Assembly (NCBI RefSeq): GCF_029962835.1
Contig: NC_080588.1
Coordinates: forward strand, 16,634,001 to 16,698,000
Length of the DNA: 64,000 nucleotides
Direction of reading: 5' to 3'
From: Magnolia sinica
Taxonomy: Eukaryota > Streptophyta > Magnoliopsida > Magnoliales > Magnoliaceae
The notes beneath the pieces are model-generated. The model did no database searches, was not told the origin of the DNA, and worked only from the letters and a program-made list of their open reading frames with translations. A program made the translations under genes and the position numbers. Position 1 is the first letter of the stretch. Every line of letters starts with the position of its first letter. Below are positions 37,028-50,000 of the stretch, one piece after another.

Positions 37028-37595
37028 AAACAAGAATCCTTTAACACTATCATAATATGGTGGTATTACTTGGTGCATATTGATGAGAAATGGACGACAA
37101 CTAGGATCCATGACAGTGGCTGTTGATTGCAGAGGAGAGATGGAGTGCACCATGCACTCATGTCAGTGTGGTAAGCTATTTATGTAGGATCTGAAACAGA
37201 AAATCCCTCTTGGGTGGTTCATAGCTCAATAACTGGATTTATTTGTGCTGGGGCATTGTTATCTTTTGTGGTTTTGCAATTGCTTCTTTTTTTCTTTTTT
37301 TTTTAAAATTTATTTTATTTAATTCACCTATATTTTAGGAGGTTTTGTCATTAATAGGTTTTTTTAATGTGTTTGTACCCATGCATCCAGCCGTTGGTTT
37401 AGCTGGTAATGCATGCCCCCAACTTGCAGTGAGGCTGGGGCTCAAAAAAAAACTCCGTTCTTTTTCACTTAGCATTTCGGGTTCTTTCATTTTATGTTTC
37501 AGCTTCTCCTTTTGTTATTTTTGAGCATTCAATGCTTTCGTGCTAATTTAAAGTTGGGAACACCATTCCTTATTTGATTAGAACCAGATAATTTA

Positions 37596-37818
37596 ATGGC
37601 GGGGCTGATTAGCGCTCACATCGCCCCAAATCGTCTACCTCGTAGTCGTCATCACTCCCCTCTTCCCCCTATCTTCTCTCCTTGTTTATCAAAGAAGTTG
37701 CATAAAATTCCTCTTGGGATAATGGGACAATTCAAACCTCTCACCTCAGTGATAACCTCAGCTCAACCTCAAGACATTGCTGCTCCTACTTGCTTTGATA
37801 ACACTCTACCCACAAAAG
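37596..37818 (+). CDS. PSP: PSP exon 1: transit peptide
   Basis: Encodes residues 1-74 plus one base. The sequence is rich in Ser, Pro, Leu, His and Arg (MAGLISAHIAPNRLPRS..), as expected of a chloroplast transit peptide. Donor AAAG|gttata at 37819 (phase 1). The long open frame continuing past it is intron read-through: the codon after the splice restores 'EVLEIW'. Confidence 0.85.
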
Positions 37819-39840
37819 GTTATATCCAAATCATTTCGATATTAGTAATCATCTGCATTGTACTTCTAGCACTGATTCTTACTGTTTTGGATGGGCTTTG
37901 CTTGCTTGTAGAGGTGCTTGAGATCTGGAGAAATTGTGAAGCTGTCTGCTTTGATGTGGATAGCACTGTGTGCTTGGATGAAGGCATTGATGAACTTGCA
38001 GAGTTCTGTGGTGCTGGAAAAGCTGTTGCAGAATGGACTGCCAGGTTCCATGTTCTTCTGGTTGTTGATATTTATAGATTAATCGCTATTTGGGAACTCT
38101 TATCATTTTTTGTTTTGGATGTTGCCAGGGCAATGAGTGGATCTGTTCCGTTTGAAGAGGCTCTAGCAGCTAGACTCTCTTTGTTTAACCCTTCGCTGTC
38201 CCAGCTCCATGATTTTCTTGAGAAGAGACCCCCCAGGTGCATATTGTTTGTCACAAATTGATTTGCACGTCTCCTATTTTTATTGCTACCTTTTTGTATG
38301 TATTTAGAAGTTGAAGGGACAGCTAAAACATGTTAGGTTTGCTAGTCAATTAACTGGAATTTGGAATTTTTTGGCAAAAATTGGGAACTGTTTTGCATCT
38401 TTAATTTGAAGTAAATATGAAATATTTCCCAACTTTTCTTGTTTCCTTTTCTTTTAGTTTTAAAGTACCAAACAATTCACAATTTCTTAGAAATCTTTTG
38501 AAACCATTTGGTTTTCATGAAAGGAAAAAGGTGAATTTCATAACCGCACTTCAAGTGGTGGGACTTGTAGAGAATTGTTTGAAGTGTACTAATTTTGTGG
38601 TAATTCATGCTCACTGGTTTTGTTTCTACATTTCCTGATAGAATTCTGACAACATTGAGAAAATCATTGCCTATTGGGTCTACTAAATGTATAGTTCATA
38701 TTTTCCAAAAGATCAGGGTTGTCTTTTTTTTTTTTTCTTTTTTTAAAGTCTTCTTCAACATTTTCCTGTTAACTTTTGGAAAACATCAATCTCCCATGGT
38801 CTGATGTGGTCAGGCACTGAGAAGTCTCATTCTAGTTGATGAATTGAATTTTCAAGGGATTTGTTTTAGTTCAATAGCATTTTAAGGTTACAACTGAATT
38901 TTCACAGTTTCCAATGCCACTGTAAGTGATGAAAAATTACCTAAGCATGGTGGAAGATCTATAAAGAGGAGAGAAGACTGAGAAGATGACTAGTAAATGT
39001 CATCCTTTTGTCTTCATAGTGGTGAATCTATGGATCACATGTTTACGCACTGGGAGTACGCCAGGAGGCTTTGTTAGTTGTTACAATTTCATTGGCCTGT
39101 CTAGGATAGAGTGGATGATGTCATGATAGTGACCCTTTTCCAGGCTTGGCATGGTCAGGGGAATGGTTGGGGAAAAGGAGAAAGGTTATGTGGCTAATCA
39201 TGATGCTTTTGGCACTATAGTTAGTGCTAAAATTGTAATAGGAAGTTGGACGTCCAACCAGCTTAGAAATTAATCTTAATAAATATGAGTTAGTTCATAT
39301 CACTTTCGAAGAGGGATTGGCGGCTTGGGTGGGCCCAATCGTGGTGCTAATGTGAAATCCACCCTGACCATCAAGTGTGTCACCCCATGTTAGGCCTAGG
39401 GCGAAAAAATCAGCGGCATCTGTGATTCAGGTGGATCACATGATTAGAAAGAGTGTATAGGGCAAAGCTCACCCTCCAAACTGTTTCCCTTGGTGTGGCC
39501 CACCCGAATCGACCTGATGTTGATGGTTGCCTGTACAGTATTGACTCCCCATCTACTGGCAGCTTCCCATGTGTTGGGCAGGCAGCATGGTGTGCTGAAA
39601 CGGCTGCTATGGGGCTGTAAAGGCCATTATGTAAAGGTTACAATGACAAGCATTACACGTTATGGGGTTGTAATGGGCGTTACATAAAAAAATGACTTCT
39701 GATGGTCATTACAACCCCCGTAACGGTCCGTTATACACCCCAACCCAACCCCACCCCCCCATGTAAAGGCCATAACACCCCTGTAATTGTTCATACAGGG
39801 CCGGTAAAGGTTTTTTAGTTTTTTTTTTTCAATTTTTTTT

Positions 39841-39897
<57 letters not shown>

Positions 39898-41681
39898 TAA
39901 TGGTTGTCACGGAGGCTGTAACGGCCATTACAACCCGTATCGTAAAGGTAGTGGTGGCGGCCGTTATACTAGGCCTTCCAAAAATGGATGATTTTGAACT
40001 TTATAGAGTTGTGTTGCTTTCCACAAGCACTAAAAGAGGAGCCAGGTTGTTTTTTTATTTTTATTTTTCTTTTTTATGATATCAACCACTATTAGGATTG
40101 TTGTTGCCTCCGATCCATGACCACAACTAGATGAAGAAGTTATATGATAGCCTCATGAGTACTTGGGGAAGATGATTTGCTTGCTATAAGAACTTTAGGC
40201 TTCATGTTGATGTTGCCATGGCTTAGTGAGGGTTCGCAAAGGTGCTTTGTAGTATCCGAGATGAGAACATAAGATACTCATCGCCAAGTCTACCAAAGTA
40301 CACATAGTATTTTATCTTTTATTATAGAGTGGGTATCGGATTCAGTCAACTGATCAATAATGATACGATCTTTTTAAAGTATACATCAATTGTTAAAGGC
40401 CCTTCTTGGCAGTCTCAAAACTCAAGTCTTGTTTGCAGAAATGAGCCTTGGATTGTTGTCTAAAGAACATGGAGTGATTTTAGGAGGGTATGAGTGGAAG
40501 ACATGTCCAGGACTGAGCAAGGATGTCCTTAGACAAATTAGAGTTGATATAAACAAAACATTTGATCTTTAACTTAGTAGGTCTCATACTTGTGATTTCT
40601 TCATTTTCTTAATAGATTTGCCATATTTTTGGGTGTCATTGTCCAAGACGGAGGCGTGAGTTGGGGTAGAATAGTAAAATGAGAGGAAAGAATAGTGTTA
40701 GGCTGGATTATAATAGGTATAACAGAAAAAGAAAAAAAGAGAAGAAAGAGAAGAAAAACACCTATGTTTTCTTTTGGGTCGTAGGATAAGGTTTTCAAAA
40801 CACTAATGGATGCACCCTATATCGTGTCCAATTAATCGCTATTAGGGATACTATGCCCTATTTGGGTTTTTGTTCCAAGAACTAGGATTTTTGGAATTTT
40901 TTGAAAAAAAAAAGATGGTAAAGGATAGATCTAAAGGTAGAAATTGTAATAACCCGAATTAATCTTAACCATCCAATTTTAACCATTGATCAATGTACCA
41001 AATTAGTCCAATATGACCATTGATCTACAAGATCAACTGGTCTAATCTCAACCATTGATTTGGACATATCCAATCAAATTATTCGTTAACTAACAAATCC
41101 AACCATGCATTTAACCATTCATCTAATGATATAACCATCAAACCATCCATCTCACCACCAATCCACAGGTACATCACGAAGTCCAGCCCCCAATCGCACA
41201 TGAACTCATCTAACCGTACATTTATCCATCCATCTATCCATATATCCATCCGTCCATTTATGTATATATCGATCTGTCCATCCATCTACATCATCCATTT
41301 ATGTACCATTGAATACATCACAATCATATGTTAATTCATGCATCAAATGCTAGACACGTGTACACCCATTTCATGCATGCACACCTCTTACATATGCTAC
41401 ATGCACACACTTATCACACGTGTGGCATGCACATACATGTGGCATATGCGTGTGGTTTGCATGTGGCACACGTACAATGCATGTACAGACTTGTATGCAA
41501 CTATACAACCTGTGTTAAAAATAATAATAATAACAAACAAACAAACAAAAAACGTGGTTAAAAAGAACGAGAAAACGGAAGCAAGAGGTGTAACTTATTT
41601 GCTTTATGTGTGCATAAAGAATACTATATATAAGGGGGTTCGTTGTGAGATAAGATGCAACAGCATGCAGTGTGCAACGTG

Positions 41682-41721
<40 letters not shown>

Positions 41722-43776
41722 TAGCTATTCACGTGATATACAGGTAAAGATAGGAGTGGAGAGAAAAAAAAAAGGAAGAAAGAAAAATAAGAGGAAAGAG
41801 AAAAAAGGAAGAGAGAAGAATTTATTTATTTTTTAAAGACTTTCTTTTATAATATGTGAGTTTCTCTCACTTGATGTTTCATATATATATATATATATGG
41901 GAAAAGGTACTATGCGCTCGACCTCACGAGTCCGTCCCATGAGGTCGAGCTGTGTGGGCCCCACCGTGATGCGTTTCGAACATCTACCCCATCAGTCAGA
42001 TGCACCATTCCATCGTGGGCCTAGGTCTCAAAAATCAAGTCAATCCGTGACTTGTGTGGGCCACACCACATACAGAAGTGGGGAGGGGCCGTGCACCATT
42101 AAAACATTCATAATCATTTTTTGGGCTCACCGAGATGTGGTTTGCAAATCCAGCCCATCCATTATGTGTGTCCCACTTGGATGAGGGTTCAGACCAAGTT
42201 TCAGCAGCATTCAAAACTCAGGTGGGCCCCACCAAGTGCTTTTATATGTTTTAACGGTGTCTTCACATGATTTTAGATGGTATGGCCCACCTGAGTTCCG
42301 TATACGGCTGATTTTTGGGATATCCTATAATTTAGAGGGGACCCATCAAATGCACGGTGTTGATTGTCGACACGCATCACGGTGGGGCCCACACAGCTCG
42401 ACCTCACGGGAGCTTATCGTGAGGTCAAGCGCATAGTACCTTTTCCCTATATATATATATTGCACACATAATTAATGTTGTCATCTTAGTTGTTTTTATT
42501 TCATTTTTTAAAAATTGTTGTAATTACTTATCATGCTTTTTAATATTTTGTTTATTTTTTTTGCCGCGGTTGTTGATATTTTAGCATGCCTCAATTTGAC
42601 TTTAAGTTTTGTTTATTATTAATCCTGCACAAATAATTCATTTTTAGGATTTCTATTTTTATTTTGTTAAAATTATTGTAGAAATCTCGAGTCTATATAT
42701 AATTTTCAAGAATCTCAAATATAATAGATTACGTTGCATTTGTATTTTTCTACATGGAACTTTAATCGTGTATGGATAATTTATATTGATTTGAAATTTT
42801 ATTTTTGGTTTGATAAATTATTTACATCATATATTATGGATTCAACCTAAGAATAGCGATCATTGCAAATTTTTATAAATATTTGGTTCATGTAATATTG
42901 AAATCATGCATGACCATAACAGTTTTTAGAACACCAGAAAATAGGTGGGGCAATCAAGTCCTCTGGGTTGAAAATCCCTAAAGTATAAATAGGTAGGGCG
43001 ATCATGATCCTTGGGTTGAAAGTCCTAGAAACCCTACTGGTACCTCTTGGAACCTCTACCGTACCCTTTGGGTGGGTGAGCAAGTCAGGATTGCAAAGGT
43101 TTCTGCTTTCAGGTTCGGTAGGGTAGTAGTTTGACCAGCTAACGTACAAATGAGTCCCTCGCCAAGTGCCCTTTGGATGGGTGAGCATGTCACCAGTTGG
43201 GTTTTTGAGACTTTCAACCCAAGGGTCTTGATTGCCCTACCTATTTACGCTTTAGGGATTTTCAACCTATAGGACTTCATCGCCCCACTTATTTTCTGGT
43301 GTTCTAAAAACTGTCATGGTCATTCATGATTTCAATATTACATGAACCAAATATTTCTAAAAATTTGGAATGATCGTTATTCTTCAGTTGAATCCATAAT
43401 ATATGATGTAAATAATTTATCAAACCAAAAACAAAATTTCAAATCAATATAAACTATCCATACACAATCAAAGTTCCACGTAGAAAAATACACATGCAAC
43501 ATAATCTATTATATTTGAGATTCTTTTAAATTATATATAAACTCGAGATTTCTACAATAATTTTAGCAAATTAAAAATAGAAATCCTAAAAATGAATTAT
43601 TAGTGTAGGATTAATAATAAACAAAACTTAAAGTTAAATTGAGGCATGCTAAAATATCAGCAACCGAAGGAAAAAAAATAAACGAAATATTAAAAAGTAT
43701 AATAAGTAATTACAACAATTTAAAAAAAATGAAATAAAAACAACTAAGATAGCAACATTAATTATTTGTGTGTGTT

Positions 43777-43807
<31 letters not shown>

Positions 43808-43971
43808 GTATATATAAACATCAAATGAGATAAACTCACATATTATAAAAGAAAGTCTTTTTAAAAAAATAAAAAATTCTTCTTTCTTTCCTCTTATTCT
43901 TTTTTCTTCCTTTTTTTTTTCTCTCCACTCCTATATTTACCTGCATATCATGCGAATAGCTAAAGTTCTTT

Positions 43972-44021
<50 letters not shown>

Positions 44022-47000
44022 GTCGCACACTGCATGCTGTTGCATCTTATCTCACAACGAACTCCTTTACATATAGTATTCTTTATGCACATGTGAAGCA
44101 AAGAATTTACACCTCTTGCTTCCATTTTCTCTTTCTTTTTAACCACGTTTTTTTTTTTTTTTTTTTAAATTTGTTTATTTATTATTATTATTTTTTTAAC
44201 AGATGTTGTATACTTGCATGCAAGTCTATACATGCATTGTACGTGTCACATGTATGTGCATGCCACACGTGTGATAAGTGTGTGTGCATGCAACATGTGT
44301 GAGAGGTGTGCATGCATGAAATGGGTGTACACGTGTCTAGTATTTGATGCATGAATTACCATATGGTTGTGATGTATTCAATGGTACATAAATGGATTAT
44401 GTAAATGGATGGACAGATCGATGTATACATAGATGGATGGATGGATGTATGGATAGATGGATGGATAAATGTACGGTTAGATGAGTTCATGTGTGATCGA
44501 GGGCTGGACTTCGTGATGTACTTGTGGATTGGTGGTGAGATGGACGATTTGATGGTTGTATCATTAGATGAATGGTTATATGCATGGTTGGATTTATTAG
44601 TTGACGAACAATTGGATTGGATATGTCCAAACCAATGGTTGAGATTGGAACAATTGATCTTGTAGATCAATGGTCATATTGGACTAATTTAGTATGTTGA
44701 TTAATGGTTAAAATTGGATGGTTAAGATTAATTCGGATTATTACAAAAATAAATCAAGGTATTTGAACAGCTGGATGAATAGGAAAGAAAAAGAATAGAA
44801 GGAAAGATAAAGGTAGAACTAGGATTTGGGAAATTGAGAAATTTATGTGTTTGGTATCAATTTCACCACAAAAAAAGGATTGTAGACAGAAAGACTTCCT
44901 TTTATCATCTTTTAGAAAGAAATGATCTGGAAAAAAATAAAAATAAAAATTATTGCCTTTTAAAAAATAGCTTCTATTGTCAAGAGTAACTTCTACTTAG
45001 GTTGACTGTTTGGGATGTGTTATTGTAGAAGTCGTTCTGATCAGTGTTTGAAATATCGGTGTCGCGTTATGCATCGCATCCTTTGGATACAGATATGTAT
45101 CGGTTATCGCATGGGATATATCTTTTCTATCGAGTAATTTATCAGCTATCGCATGGGATATATCTTTTGTATCGAGTAATTTATCGCACTGTTTGGGAAA
45201 CATTATGAAAATGGTTGAATTTTTCAATGAAACTTCAGGAATTGTTAAAAAAGACCTTAATAAACACTTTTAAATCATAATCTTTTAAAAAAGAAGTGCA
45301 CATAATAGGCTTCCTATCTATAGGGTCCTTAGTTATGCACTATTTGATCGTATTAATGCTACTATATTCAAATTGAATGCATAAGATTTAGAGTGTATGT
45401 GATGATCATTTCATCAAACACTCTTAAATACTTCAAAATTAGTCTCGATTGACAGTTGGTTGAAGGGAAATTTTGAAAAAAATAATTATTTTAATCATTT
45501 TTTAATTAATTTTTAATTAAAAATAATTTTTATTTTCAAAAATTGACAAGGACTTAACAAATCAGTAAATCAACCCTCATACATGCTTGATTTCATGTTT
45601 GGAGTGCAACATTGCAAGCAATTTAGGAAAATTTTCTCAATTTCCCCCAAATTGGACCACCAACACCTAAATTTCGAAATTATAGTGTATGTGACAATCA
45701 TTTCATAAAATACTCCTAAATACTTTGAAATTAGTCTCAATTGATAGCTGGTTGAAGGAAAATTTTGAAAAAAATATGGAGAACATGAAGAACAAATGTA
45801 TATCAAAATCAAAGCTCAAACTCCATGATTTTTCATGCAAAACATGAAGAACTAATGGATTTGTAACCATTTGACACTAATTTAACAAAATTTCAACCAA
45901 AAAAAGAAAAGGGGATCGGAAATTGAAAATGCTCACCAGATCGAACATGTGGGATATATCAGCACTACATGTGCGTTTCATATCACACGGGTGGGATACA
46001 AGGTATATTGTGGGATACATTGGCTGATATCGTCGATATTTAAAACATTGGTTCTAGTAACCCTTTTCACCTTTTTCAAACTTCTTCCCGTAAAGGAGAG
46101 AAGTCATCATCAGGTGAGTGAATAAATAATACGAGGGGCATCCCTTATTTGTATCTTAATCTGAGCGAAATGACAAGACTAGCCCCATATGAGAAAATCA
46201 AAGCCCACTTATCATGGGATCCATTTTCTGTGCTGCCAAATGCTACCTACCTTATTCTTATTATGCACTATTTTGGAGGTACATCCAAACGTGCCCTAAG
46301 TTTATGGGAAAAGAAATATCTGTTTCATGTAAACAAGTTTTTTCAGCATTGCAAAATCATATTAAAGATAATACCATGATTATTTTTCCTCTTTTAAAGT
46401 TATGATAGATAGTACACGTGTTCCCTGATGATGGATTTTCTCTAATATCTGATCTAGGGTTTACCCCTCAGTCAAACTTAATCTGAGTTTTCTGTTTCTA
46501 TGTGTAGGTTGTCTCCAGGCATAGCAGATTTGATCAAGAAGCTGAAGGCTAAGAAAACTGTTGTTTACCTGATTTCTGGAGGCTTCCGTCAGATGATCCA
46601 AGTATGCTGCTAAACTTCTAAACGTGCTTCAACTTCTCTTCTATTTCATGCCTTTTTGAGCATTGCTTGCTAGTTAAACTTTACTAAGCAAGCAAAATTT
46701 GTAATTTTTCTTTCACATAAGTGGAGAGTTATTGGGGATCCTTACTCTTGCTCTGGTGGTAGACTCTCAGGAGTTTCAACAGCCGGTCAAGGGTTCGAGT
46801 ATCCATAGGTGGTGAAATCCCACTACGGCGTGAGTGTGTGGGGGTGTGTACGTGTGTTAAAAAAAAAGAAGTGGAGAGTTATTGGTGGCAGGAAATAGAA
46901 GTGCAGTTTGTGTCCCATAAGGTACTACTACTGCAATCAGTCTAGCTGTCAGCTAGAGTTGGCCTCTCTCTAAGTGTGGCCAATCTGAATATCAAGGCAT

Positions 47001-50000
47001 TATACATGCCCATGAATTTCTGCAGTGTCCTCAGGGTTCTCTTAACACCCTATTTGTTGGCACTGATCAAAGGGTCATGGAACCCATCAGATAAACAAAT
47101 ATCACTGACCCATGGGCCTCACATGTAGAGATCCTGAGGCTCAGTTCCATATAATTCTTGCCAACCCCATTTCTTTGTGCTGCTGGATGAACACCAAAGA
47201 GCCTCCAAGCTTCACCCAAGGGACCACAAAATACTGCACCAAACCCACATAGAAAAGTGATACTCCAGTAGTGAGATTTGTTAAGCAGTCTCCTCCACCA
47301 TGCCTGTGAAGGACAATGGTTACAATGTCGGAGAAGTTGTTATGGAAGTAAAATGACTACTTATGGATGGATGCTTCAGAACTCAAATCATAACATCCCA
47401 AAGCATAAGGATTCAAAACTGGGTTCTGGCCAATCCTATTGTGTTTTGTGTCATGTAAGTGGCCCAAGAAGCTATTCAGAGCAGCAACCTGAAGCTTCTG
47501 TGCAGGTAATCATGCTTAAAACAGTGCAGTGGAGCTCTGGTAGATTAGTGTGGCAAGAAATGCTGTGTCCTCTTTGATTAGGAAAAGCCATGATCCAACA
47601 CAAAATAAGTATAGCCGTGGCAATCATTTCGAATTAGTGTACCATCCAAAAATATGCCCAAATTGTAGTTGCCAGTAGGGTGCAACTTGGGTAGGTTGGG
47701 TCTGGTTGAGGGTCAACCCATGTCTGACATGACCTCAAGAGGAACCAACCTGCAACCCAACCCAAATTTCAACATGAGGTGCACAACCTGAACCCAACCC
47801 AAATTTCTCTACGGCTGACCCAACCTGACCCGACCTTACCCAAGTACATGTGATCATTCCCAAACCGACCTTACCTGACCTTAATTTGCTCAACCCAAAC
47901 CTAACCCAATTTCAAATTGGGTTGGTGTTTTCAAACCCAAACCCGACTTGAGGATATTGACAACCTGATCCAAGCTTGGGTTTGGTCAATCTGGTTCAGG
48001 TTGAGCCAAACCCAATTTCAACAGCTGTATGCATTATTTATTGGTAGTTAATATGGTGACTTGTGGCTTGTCCCCACAATAATGTTGCCAAGTTTGGATC
48101 CGTGAATAATTACGGAGGCAATTACTTGGTTTGGGAAACAATTGCAATGATTCCCAGACATTCGTTACTGAATGGTGGGAAATAAAATGTAATAGAAAAG
48201 AACCAGTTGAAAATAAAATATTAGCATTGTATTTCTGAGATAAATACAAATTATATTAGGAAAAATAAAAATATAAAAAAGAAACTTCTTCTGTGTATTC
48301 ACTAGATTTTCTCTGGCCCTTCTGGGTATTCACCATTTTCTTCAGGCATCAGGAGTCAAGAAACTATTAACAAATGCACTAATCATAAAAAAATTGAGAG
48401 TTGAACTCCACCTAGTGCAATGCACTACTCATAAAGGACTGCTAATTTTAGGTAGGCCGGTAGTTGAATTTTCGCCAAGAAATCATGAGAATTCCTGGTC
48501 CAGATCTTGTGATTGGCATAACAGTGCAATGATGCTGTTGATCATGATTTATTAGAATTTTGCTATAAAATTTCCACTTCAAAAAGTTGTTTTTCATTCA
48601 GGAAGATAGTTTTTTCTATAATTTGAGATTTTTTAAAAACATATCAATTTTGTAGAACTGCCCATAGTAATATCTGTATCCATGCATATTTACAGTTCAG
48701 TGCCTTATTTGGTCCCTTTTGCAATGCCATTCATGTATACATGTACACATGCATGCTATATACTTAATCAGTATTATTTCAATTTAAAGCTATTACATTT
48801 CAAATTGCATATACCATTGTAACCATATTCTTCAAAATTATTAACTGGAGCAATTATTCATGAAGCCTGTGGCATTACAACTTGGAATCCCACCTGAGAA
48901 CATTTTTGCGAATCAACTGCTGTTTGGAAGGTCTGGGGAGTTTTGTGGGTTTGATATAAATGAGCCTACTTCAAGGAGTGGTGGGAAAGCTACCGCTGTT
49001 CAAAATATAAGAAAAGTAAGATCTTTGAGTTTTTTTACAGTTGCCTCCATCTATAGTACTTTCGATAAATAGAATGCCATCTGCTAATTCACAATTCTTG
49101 TGCATATATTGGATTTGCAGGTGCATGGTTACAAGGCTCTAGTCATGATTGGGGATGGTGCAACTGATTTGGAGGTAATAAATTTTTTTGGGATTTTTTT
49201 TTTTTGCATATAACCCGCCCTTTTCATGTACTGCAAAAACATCCCATGTTTGCGTATTTCTGAAAATGCCTCTTTTCTCGTATGTGTGTTAACCAACTGG
49301 TATGTCGCTTTTTCTAATGGAAATAGGAACGCTTTTAAGCATTCTTCAAGAAAAAAGACGAAAGTAACCCTTGGAAAACATTCATTTTATAAGAGGGCTA
49401 CCATCTCAGTCCTTGAAAACCATAAAATCTAAGATAGAATCCTTGAATTTGTCAGCCATTCTCGGAAGAAGAGGTGAAAGCAGTCATTGGATCGATGTGT
49501 GGGGACAAGGCACCTATCCCCGACAGATTACCAATTCTTTTCTTTTAGAGATTTTGGAACATTCTGAAGGGGGGGTGTTATGGACTTCCTTGCAGAATTT
49601 TGGGAAAGGAATCGCCTTTCTGTTGAATTAGGAGCCTCCTTTATTGCATTTATCCCCAAAGTGGAAGGGGCAGACAATTTAAAAGACTTCAGGCCGATTA
49701 GTTTAATTGGGAGCCCTTACAAGATCCTGGTTAAGATTCTTGCTTCCAGGTTTAGGGCCGCTTTGTCTAATCTTCTTTCTGAAAATCAAGGGGCTTTTGT
49801 GGCAGGTAGGTAAATCCTAGACAGTGCTCTAGTGGCTTATGAATGCATTGACTCTAGATACAAGGAAAATAAAACAGGTCTAGTATGCAAATTGGATATT
49901 GAAAAAGCTTATGTCCATGTGAATTGGGATTTTTTAGATTACATGCTTCGTCGGTTGAGTTTTGGTAAGAAATGGAGGGGATTGATGAAAGCTTGCATAG

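Larger units (their letters stand above)
34993..37581 (+). other. Putative 5'-UTR intron of PSP
   Basis: Bounded by a consensus donor (gtgagt) and a plausible acceptor 14 bases before the ATG. It contains a CT microsatellite, two 'taacggcc/ggccgtta' repeat patches and an A-rich tract, and no coding signal. Without transcript data the intron remains a prediction. Confidence 0.45.
40945..44745. mobile_element. Second foldback element, in PSP intron 3
   Basis: Ends tgtaataacccgaattaat and attaattcggattattaca are inverted copies, and the match continues through both arms to a loop at about 43031-43212. The left arm is 40945-43030 (including a 549-bp MITE), the right arm 43213-44745, so the paired length is about 1.5 kb. 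By eye the arms are roughly 85-90% identical. Flanks gaaat (40940-40944) and aaaat (44746-44750) could be an imperfect 5-bp target duplication. Its TG..CA ends resemble LTR termini, so two LTR-like units in inverted orientation is an alternative to a DNA-transposon foldback. No protein is encoded; tetranucleotide repeats (atcc/ggat) give spurious frames. Confidence 0.75.

Noticed and set aside
36917-37153. Phe-rich minus-strand frame resembling a membrane protein
   Set aside because: Generated by an A-rich low-complexity tract.
37385-37450. Possible SINE head ('ggtttagctggtaatgcat') followed by an A run
   Set aside because: No B box and no target duplication could be found.
37819-37911. Read-through of PSP exon 1 into exon 2 as a single open frame with a hydrophobic segment
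   Set aside because: The segment has a clear GT donor, a pyrimidine-rich stretch and an AG acceptor. Removing it restores the conserved E-V-L-E start of the mature enzyme, and the hydrophobic stretch is absent from known PSPs.
44405-44665. 86-codon frame rich in Asp, Trp and Met (and the antisense-like frame at 41079-41285)
   Set aside because: Produced by ggat/atcc tetranucleotide repeats in the arms of the second foldback, and present in mirror image in both arms.
47278-47577. 99-codon frame with scattered Cys/His in PSP intron 4
   Set aside because: The spacing does not fit a zinc-finger family I know, and there is no supporting context.
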